DNA from: Diphasiastrum complanatum
Lineage: Eukaryota > Streptophyta > Lycopodiopsida > Lycopodiales > Lycopodiaceae
Length of the DNA stretch: 64,000 nucleotides
Direction of reading: 5' to 3'
NCBI GenBank assembly: GCA_029204225.1
Contig: CM055104.1
Coordinates: 49,867,399 to 49,931,398 of the forward strand
In this document: positions 56,783-64,000 of the stretch, in pieces
How the letters are laid out: every line of letters starts with the position of its first letter
How positions within the stretch are numbered: the stretch's first letter is position 1
The notes under the pieces: generated by a model
The model's input: only the letters and a program-made list of their open reading frames with translations
Databases searched by the model: none
Told to the model about the DNA's origin: nothing
Translations under genes and position numbers: made by a program

Positions 56783-57620
56783 TGTCGCACAGCTCGCATT
56801 TTTCACACTTTTTCGAAAAATGCAACACTTTACCAGTTCAAAGAAAAATACACTACGTGTTGCACATTTTGCATTTGTCACATTTTCCTGAAAACCATGA
56901 CACTTGCCTTCGGCTTCTTCCGTTCAATTATTTTGAAGAAGTCAACTTATGCACAGTTCAAAAATTTAACTGTTTTCAACACCTTCGGCTGTCTTCAAAA
57001 ATTGCGAAGAGAGAGAAAATTTTCGAAGGTCATTTACTTTCAAGAATTGAATTATTTCAGGGCACCTTTGGCTTTTTCGTAAGATCCCAAAAAGAGAGAA
57101 AAAGGTCGTCTATTTTGAACGAGGAACGTTCCTAGCCACTTCCTAGAATTTGCAAAGTGAGTGAAAACCACTTCCCCTACAATGCAAGGTGAGAGAATTT
57201 GCGACGTCCTCATTTGCATCAACATTTCCTATGAGTTGATCATGTGCACAATGTACAGTTGTCATCACAAGCCAAATACTTCCAAGTACAACGGCTTGCC
57301 TAATTAGATGACAAACATTAATTGTAATTAATACATGGATGAAGTCTATAAATGGATTATCCAGGCACACTCTATGTGATGCTCCATCCCTGAGACGAAT
57401 GATTTTGAGCCTCCTAGTTGCACCGTCGTTCTAGTTGTAACTGTCATTGTTGTGCTTCAGTGTAATATAGCAGCAACACGCTTTTTTATCTGTGTATAAC
57501 ATAGAGAATGCTTGTTGTAATTTGAATGCACTTCATTTTTGTTTACACTTGTTTACTCACTCTGATTAGAACACAGACGTCTACGACTCCTTAGCTTCTG
57601 ATCAGACGATGGCTATCTTT
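56783..57620 (+). repeat. Truncated 3' LTR of copia R
   Basis: TGTCGCACAGCTCGC at 56783 and TGTTGCACATTTTGC at 56858 are two versions of the LTR start, 75 bp apart, so the first part is duplicated. Homology to the 5' LTR ends abruptly at GATGGCTATCTT (57620); the last third of the LTR is missing. Confidence 0.7.
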
Positions 57621-58369
57621 CACTATGCAGTAACTGCATCACTTCACGACTATTACCTGCACAGTTGTAAAGTTCACGACCACCACAACTTATGTGTATA
57701 TACATACAATAAATCAGTAATAATAGTGAAACACTAATTATCAATCCATAAACAATAGATGAGTCAATAATCAATGGTAGCGTGAATCAGAGTTCCTCCA
57801 TGAACTCCTATGTATCAGACTATTTGATCTCATAGAATCAGAGATCTTTAGAGAGAGTGAAAGTACTTCAAGAAGTAAAGATAGTATTCAATATGTAATT
57901 AGCATAGTAAAATCACAACACGTAGTGCGCTACTATTGTGAACCATTCTTGGGCACATGATCGTGATCTGATCATGGTGTTTACAATAGGTTAAACACAT
58001 ATTCTCTACTTTCTTTATGTGTATTTGCACTGACGAATGCTTTTTGATAATTCCTTTTTCTTGCACTGATACTCGTTCCACGACTCATTCAAAATATCTA
58101 TTTTGAAGAAAGTATGGTTGTCATAGACGCCCAACTGTATCGCTCCCTTCATGGTTGTCTTTGACACCTACAAACATATTCCTCTGGTCAATCTAAGTAG
58201 TAGTCAGAATCAACAGTTGGTTACTTGATCCTGTCATAATTTAACGTTGAGTTTTTTCCTTGATTGGTTATCGTATTCAACAAGGGTGGTATTAGAACCG
58301 ATAAATAAATTATCCCCAATACAAATATTCTGTCATACAAACCCAATAATTACATGTATACAAGCACCA
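57621..58369. other. No gene recognised
   Basis: AT-rich, no motif; the short minus frame at 57899-58081 has no support. Confidence 0.4.
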
Positions 58370-58780
58370 GATTATTCTTTTCTGCGACTATAAATTTCAG
58401 AATCTTGTATATATTGCTTGAACAACATTGTTCCTTGCTCAAAGTTGAAAGTCACATCACCCAATGTTTGTAACTATTCAATCCCAAGTAGTATATCAAT
58501 AGGTCTCATATCAACCATAAAAGATTAGTTTTCAACTCGTAGTTCCCTATCTGAATCTTGAATTCCACTATGATTTTGTAATAGGTGATAAATTTTCCAT
58601 CAACAATTTGAGCAACTAGTATCTTAGGGGTTTTCGCAGGTGATAAATTATCGCTCTTAATCGAGAGAATGTTATAAAAGTTGTGAGTGCTTTCACTATC
58701 AATTAAAATATAGATTTCCCTTCCATTAACTTTTGCCCTAATAGACAACTAGTTAATCCTCTTCATCTCCTTGATGCTTG
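58370..58780 (-). pseudogene. Gypsy H aspartic protease fragment
   Basis: The minus strand reads RAKVNGREIYILIDSESTHN (D-S-E-S-T in place of the usual D-S-G-S-T, so the active-site Gly is lost) and KILVAQIVDGKFITYYK. After a stop it continues IDILLGIEQLQTLGDVTFNF and FKQYIQD. This order is that of the retropepsin-like domain of plant Ty3/gypsy Pol. About 130 residues remain; RT is absent. Confidence 0.75.
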
Positions 58781-58920
58781 TGTGCTTGGATCTAGGGTTG
58801 AGGGTGGATAGGAAATTCCCACTACAATTTTGGCACGTTGCCAGGGAGCTACGCCAATTTTTCATTTTCAGCATGTGGGGACTATATTTTCTATATTTTT
58901 TTTATTTTTCTACTCTTCTT

Positions 58921-59450
58921 TATTCAATTTCTGCCCAAATTTTTGCTCTTCGTAATTTCATTTGAATAGGTAGGACTGTAGAGCATTGAAAGTGATTTCT
59001 AGCCATATAACTTTTGTTTGGATTCCGTTCCATATTGAGCAAGTTACAAATTTTTGAAGTTTGCAACAAAATTAGGTAAACTTGTCAAAAACCAGAAATT
59101 TTGTTTTTAAAAAAAAATTGCTCTTTTTTATTCAATTTCCACCCAATGTTCTGTTCTTTGTAATTCAATCTGAATAAGTTGGATTGTAGAACATTGAAAG
59201 GGTTTTTTTAGCCATATAATGTTTTCTAGATTCCGTCAAGTATTGAGCAACTTACAAATTTTTTAAGTTGCCAACCAGAAACTTGTCAAAAACCAAAAAC
59301 TTCCAGATTTTTTTATTTTTCTGCCTTGTTTGATCCATTTTTGCACTACCTTCTATTTTCTATAAATCGATCTGAATAGACAGAGTTGTAGATCATAAAT
59401 TTTTTTTTTTCATTTCGTTAAGGATTGAGGAAGTTACAAATTTTTGAAAA
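58921..59450 (+). repeat. Three imperfect ~205-bp tandem repeats in F leader
   Basis: TATTCAATTTC(T/C) starts units at 58921 and 59129, and a diverged third begins near 59331. Shared words include TAGCCATATAA, GATTCCGT and AGTTACAAATTTTTGAA. Confidence 0.8.
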
Positions 59451-59640
59451 TGTCAAAAAAGTCATTAGCTTCAACAATGTCATTGCTAGCAGGTGCTCCT
59501 AAGTACAAGGATCAAAATCAACAAGCATCATCTTGAGATCTTTTTTTGGATGGTGTCGACTACCCATTTGTCAATGAACAAGGTTATCATGAATGGCCAC
59601 CGGACCCATATGGCTATTATTTAAAATTCATCCAAGCGTC
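59450..59640 (+). pseudogene. Element F Gag remnant
   Basis: ATG at 59450 opens about 28 codons to a stop (ASS*), then DLFLDGVDYPFVNEQGY, WPPDPYGYYLK. The latter matches the C-terminal Gag tail of E (DGVDYPFVDEQGY, WTPDPYEYY). So the N- and C-terminal ends of Gag are joined by a large internal deletion. Confidence 0.7.
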
Positions 59641-59684
59641 GAGGTTGGTGTCGTGGGACCACCACCAGTTTTGGTGGGAGATAC

Positions 59685-60351
59685 TGTTGGAAGATTTGCG
59701 GATATCAAGGCAACCCTAACCATAGTTAATAAGTGAGAGAGATTTTTGGCACCCTGTGTGTGTAAGTCCAACCCGATGATTACATAGATGATTGATTAGT
59801 TAGAAGTTAATAAAAAGACTTTAGGCCTTTTTGCGAGACTTTTAATGTTGTAGGGCCTAATAGTCAACTTAGTAAATAAAAAGGGTTCCCACCAAAATTC
59901 AAATTGGTTCTCTCCACTTTTTGAATGGGTTCCCTCCACTTTTTAAATTTCAAATACTTAGGTTAGAAATTGGACAATAGGATTTGAGGCCAAAGCCCTA
60001 AAATCCACTATATATAGTGGTAGTTCAAATTATTGTGGACACTTCTCTCTTCATTTCAATACAATCAGGTTGTCCCTCAATGCTTGTAAGATATTTTTGG
60101 AAACACTTGTAAATATATATTACTAGTTGAATCAAGCTTAATAAGATTATTATTATTATCTAAGTTATTTGTAGCTAGCGTAATCACGCTCAAAAATCAA
60201 GCTGAAGTAATCACTTCAAGCATTGTACACATTGTTGATATTAATCAGAGTGCAATTTTCTGTCTCACTACTGTATTGTTCATTTGTGCACTTGTATGTA
60301 TGATTCATCTTAAAAATCTCTGCTACTAAGTATTGCGTTTTCGATCCTACA
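59685..60351 (+). repeat. 3' LTR of element F
   Basis: It starts TGTTGGAAGATTTGCGG after the purine tract. A TATA-like CACTATATATAG lies at about 60007. The right end is uncertain (CCTACA at 60346-60351 is one candidate). Confidence 0.6.
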
Positions 60352-60741
60352 AGCCTACGCTCAAAGCTTCGAGCTTCCGCTGCCAGTCATCCATACGTTT
60401 TTTTACGACAATTTAATAAAAAGGCTTGAACAATTGTGCTATCTTTGTAAATAGTGGGACATGTAATAATGATTAAAAGGCCCAAAACTCACACTAGAGG
60501 TGCAAAGGACTGCTATAAATAGATGAAATCACGCTAATTTGGAAGCCATTCTACATTTGTCTAATTTGAATCTTCTATGTGATTTGGAGCTTCTCTTTGA
60601 GAGCTTTCTTGATATACTTGGTTCATGTGCCTACTATCACATGAGAGTTAATGTCATATTCTAGCTTTTAAGACTTGATCTCTTGAATGACATGTTTGTG
60701 TTTGAGCTTACCTACATTTGGATTCTAAGCTTTTTTGACTC
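60352..60741. other. No gene recognised
   Basis: AT-rich spacer between the F LTR and the SINE pair; no motif. Confidence 0.4.
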
Positions 60742-60960
60742 ATTATTGCTTGTTGTTACCCAAGGGAGTTGGCTCAATTGGTTAGCTTGACATCCAAAGT
60801 TTCTTTGGTCTCAAGTTCGAGCCTTCCCTTGGAAACCAAGAAGCATTATTGCTTGTTAACCAACGGGGTTGGCTTAGTTGGTTAGCTTGACATCCAAAGT
60901 TTCTTTGGTCTTAGGTTCGAGCCTCCCCTTGGAAACCAAGAAGCATTATTGCTTGTTTCT
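60742..60960 (+). mobile_element. Tandem pair of tRNA-like SINE units
   Basis: Two 73-nt units (60760-60832, 60860-60932) start exactly 100 bp apart. Each has an A-box-like TTGGCTCAATTGGTTAGC and a B-box-like GTTCGAGCC. The first also has a 7-bp acceptor-like pairing CCAAGGG/CCCTTGG. Each is followed by AAACCAAGAAG, and CATTATTGCTTGTT occurs three times, before, between and after the units. The anticodon arm does not fold as a normal tRNA, so these are SINE heads rather than tRNA genes. Confidence 0.75.
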
Positions 60961-61779
60961 TGACTCTTTAATACTTCCTACTAGTTTCTTGAAGTTCTTC
61001 ACATTTTGATGCAAGAATGATGTTCATGACAAAAAAAAATTAAGGCCTCTAATGCTAGAGTGCGCTAGGATAGCCAAGCTCTAGTGCTTGGAAAACTTCC
61101 TTTAAGTTTCCCTCAATTATACTACATTTTCGTAAACTTGTCAATTTTTGAAAACTATATTGACTTTCAAATCCAACTTAAAACTCTTGTTGATAAAGTC
61201 CTCCAACTAATGAATTTATCGTTAACTATAGATAGCTAGCATGATGACAAGATAACACACATCTAACTACTTTAATTAACTAATTATTTACCTATATGAC
61301 AACTAAATAATTCATTTTCTCTAAGACTAAGTATTTATTATATCGTCGAGCCTCTCCTTGTCCTATCATAAAATTTTAGTATGAAGTCTATTATTAATCT
61401 ATAAATGCTTGCATTGGCTAGATGTAATTTTCACCAAGTATTATGCAAAAGGCTGTTACAAAATAAAACTTTCCAATCTCTAAATTTTCTAGTATCTTAA
61501 TGAGCTCAATGAATCCTATGTAGTTTAAAACTTAAATATTGTAAATCCTTTCTAAACCCAAAATTTCTCAACAAATTAAAAATAGCTATCAACTTTTTGT
61601 ATGTTAACATCCTTTATAATCTATATGAAACGTCCCCCATTGTAGTCGGGCTTGATAACAATGCTACCTACAATGTTGACCCACACTTAAATCCCGATCT
61701 ATATGTGGACATGGCTTCAATTATGTAGTTTATGGCTTAGGCGCTTTTAAACATTGTGAATACTTGTAGTTGGTAGTAG
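60961..61779. other. No gene recognised
   Basis: AT-rich, short frames only, no TE motif. Confidence 0.45.
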
Positions 61780-62193
61780 TTGGCCTTCTACCATACAAGA
61801 GAATCTTTTGTTAGATTTTATGAGACCAATATTTGTGAAAAGAAAAATGTTGCTCAAGAGATGAAGAGTCCATACTTTCTCAAAAAGGGCTTGGATCCAC
61901 CCCACCCCCCATGCCCATGTGGTGACAATGTGCTACATATAGGTACTAGATTATTGTGGTGTGAGGTTGACAATGACCATGCTCATGGGTTTGGCCCTAC
62001 AATGATATGTGACAAAGATATGTGCTCATTCAGTCACATAGATAAGGACATTCACACAATTGAGGAGATAGAAGAGAAAATAATAAGATGTGGGTATTAT
62101 TGCTTAAGGCCTCTAAGTTCAATGTACTCAAATTTCCTTAATTACCCACTTCCTCAGCTTTTCTCTTGTAACATCCCCATTATTGGTGTTTAG
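61780..62193 (+). CDS. Cys/His-rich ORF, unrecognised
   Basis: The frame follows a TAG at 61777; the first ATG is 61861, so the true start is unclear. It contains PPCPCGDNVLHIGTRLLWC, DNDHAHGFGPTMICDKDMCS, FSHID and RCGYYC, a spacing of Cys and His that suggests a small zinc-binding fold, then a hydrophobic tail to TAG. 137 codons at most. No family recognised and no neighbour gives context. It may be an exon of a longer gene, since GT/AG sites are possible at both ends. Confidence 0.35.
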   Translation: MAFYHTRESFVRFYETNICEKKNVAQEMKSPYFLKKGLDPPHPPCPCGDNVLHIGTRLLWCEVDNDHAHGFGPTMICDKDMCSFSHIDKDIHTIEEIEEKIIRCGYYCLRPLSSMYSNFLNYPLPQLFSCNIPIIGV

Positions 62194-64000
62194 TACTGAA
62201 CATTTTGATCCAGTCATTAATTGCTCAGATTTTTCATTCTGGTTGTTTTGACATGTTGTGGGCGGATCTTAATTCTTGTCTGCTTTTGATTATTCAAAAA
62301 CTGCTGGACAAAAGTGACAGTCAATTTCCGCAAAATTGTGATTCAACTCGAACCATTCGTTCATATATGATATGCATAATTGGGCATGCGAGCAGCGACA
62401 GCTCTGAGCTGAGTTGCAACTTGCTGTTGCGGCTGCTGACATAAGAGCCTCGCACTCAGTCTTGACTCTTTAGCTGTGCACTGCAGTGGGAATTATCAGA
62501 GCAGCCAGCGGCCAGCCACACTCGTATCAGTTCAGCCTGCCATGGACCGGTGGGCCCAGCAATGGAATCTAATCTTTTTTGGTATTAATGACTGATGTGG
62601 AAACTATCACTTTATGAGGTATTCATTAGAAAAAGCTATTCCCAGAAGGGAGGTCCAGAATTGCTCCTTGAAATGTTCTTGCAGCTTCTTGCTACGGTAG
62701 CTGATGTTTGATACCCAGTACTACGGTCTACCCATGCAACCATGACCCCGCACTGCCATCAGTTGACAACTCTACAACCTGATGTTTCCAATTACAACCT
62801 GATGTGCATATGGAAACAATATTGCAGGTAGAATCTAGATTGTGTATATTGGTAATGGCAAATTCTTGTCCTAGATTTCTTTCCAAACTCGAGGTCTCCT
62901 AAGCCCTGGCCTGTGGGCCATCAGCTACAAAACATCAAATCTCAATTAAAAGCCTTGCAAACCGGAGCTCAACTTGGATCTCTTAATGATAGCTCAATTT
63001 CTCCATGCATATTGTAGGCACGCAAACTTTAGCCCATATAAGTAGAAAAAAATCTATATTCTCGAGTCAAGCACTTATTGTGCATATGCTTGTTCTCTAC
63101 CTTGGTCCTTGAGTATCCCTAATATTCCCTATAAATCATAACTTGGAAGTTGGAACCGACGCCGTGCATGAACATATTGTGCTCCTAGAACTTTGGAAAA
63201 AGAATTTCAAGCTTTATAATTACTACTTGCTGAACGATATCACGTTGATATGCAAATGTCAATGCCTTTGGCAATGTATTAGGATCATTACTTTATGGAA
63301 CATTTGGTCAGAAAGAAATAGTAGAGAACTTGGGACTGGTGATTCTTACATCTTCGCTCCACTCCTCTTTAAAGAGGATGATAAACTTATGCTTCTTTAA
63401 GTTTGTTGTTACTATGTATCTTGTAAAAAGTCTACAATCTATGGTCGGATTTCTTCGAGAAAAACAAAAAAAACAATACATGTTTCATAACTTGGCATCA
63501 CTCAAAATAACTCCAACTTTTTAGACACTTCCTATAACCTTGACTTTTTCACAGACTTCTTTGACCAATTGAACATAGTGTTCTTGTCTTTGTAGTGCAA
63601 GTCCAGTCTCAATTCAAGTATGGAGATTTCACACCTTCAAACCAAAAGATATTCTCATTTTGACTTATTTTCAATCCAATTATAAAAATTTCACAACTTC
63701 AAACCAAAAGATATTGCTATCTATAAACATAATCTCTCTTTACAAGAACAAGAAGTGTGCAAGAAAGTTGTATATATTTGTCGACTTCCTAGTTATTGTC
63801 TAAATGGTATTGAGTCTAGGTAAAGAAAAATTAGGCTTTAATATCCTTCATCCACCAAACTAGAGGGCTTCTAAGAGCTATTCTTATTTTTATCTTGTTG
63901 TAATAAAAAAAAAAGTGAAAGTCTAGATAACAACATTAGAGTGGTTGAAACATAAAAAAATGTTGTCCTTGGAACTATAACGACACTCAAGTAGTTGGCT
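62194..64000. other. Intergenic, no gene recognised
   Basis: Low repeat content by eye and no TE protein motif. Frames at 62205-62444, 63143-63400 and 63330-63524 are short, and I see nothing to support them. A near-duplicate TTTCACA(A/C)CTTCAAACCAAAAG word occurs at about 63630 and 63690. Confidence 0.45.

Larger units (their letters stand above)
51616..57620 (+). mobile_element. Degraded Ty1/copia retrotransposon R
   Basis: 5' LTR 51616-52709, interior with gag to RNase H, and a 3' LTR starting at 56783 or 56858 and cut at about 57620. Many stops, shifts and deletions; this is among the oldest copies here. It truncates ORF S on its left. Confidence 0.85.
58829..60351 (+). mobile_element. 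Element F, internally deleted relative of E
   Basis: PBS-like TTGGCACGTTGCCAGGGAGC at 58831, a tandem-repeat leader, a short Gag remnant, the purine tract TTTTGGTGGGAGATAC and an LTR starting TGTTGGAAGATT (59685). Both the PBS and the purine-tract/LTR junction closely resemble those of E. Only about 850 bp of interior remain. The 5' LTR is absent except possibly its last bases (CCCACTACA). Confidence 0.65.

Noticed and set aside
60760-60932. Two tRNA genes
   Set aside because: The length and acceptor pairing fit, but the anticodon loop lacks the invariant T33 and the T-stem pairs poorly; the repeated flanks fit a SINE better.

Overview
The window is nuclear DNA of a land plant and consists almost entirely of transposable elements (TEs). 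The evidence is Ty1/copia and Ty3/gypsy pol genes of plant type, primer-binding sites (PBS) of the form TGGTATCAGAGC (initiator Met-tRNA), a chromodomain gypsy integrase, LINE fragments, an En/Spm (CACTA) end, a tRNA-like SINE and many long (GA)n tracts. No rRNA, organelle sequence, CRISPR or intact conserved housekeeping gene was seen. The species cannot be named from this sequence; a large, repeat-rich genome is implied. Most reading frames are broken by stops, frameshifts or deletions, so most genes here are relics.

Layout. 0-5.4 kb: LINE endonuclease (+) and LINE reverse transcriptase (-) fragments, a copia 3' end (-), a gypsy PR-RT piece (-), a 185-bp (GA)n tract, then gypsy element G (+). 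5.4-19.5 kb: copia A is inserted in the G integrase. The 3' LTR of A is cut at 10737, and its missing half lies inverted at 19138-19518. Between these points lie copia B, gypsy gag-protease D, and the rest of G on the opposite strand, itself interrupted by copia C with 254-bp LTRs. 19.5-24.4 kb: element E (-), which has LTRs, a gag only, and a leader of six 150-bp tandem repeats. 24.4-33.7 kb: a gypsy gag relic K, then copia L (-) with 1092-bp LTRs. L is inserted in the PBS of another element, M, and carries a CACTA fragment in its gag. 35.2-41.7 kb: copia N (-), whose LTRs contain an embedded second PBS. 42-46.6 kb: low-copy-looking sequence with small tandem repeats, a GC-rich patch holding a 22-bp palindrome, and copia fragment P.

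46.6-51.6 kb is the part least explained by TEs. It has two diverged copies (T1 broken, T2 apparently spliced and open) of an unrecognised protein, and on the minus strand a two-exon ORF (S) truncated by copia R. 51.6-57.6 kb: degraded copia R (+). 58.4-60.4 kb: gypsy protease H (-) and element F, a deleted relative of E. 60.7-61.0 kb: a tandem pair of tRNA-like SINE units. 61-64 kb: AT-rich DNA with one Cys-rich ORF.

The copia elements encode Gag, protease, integrase, RT and RNase H for copy-and-paste transposition. Nearly all copies have lost catalytic residues or reading frame, so movement of E, F and the deleted copies would have needed proteins supplied in trans.
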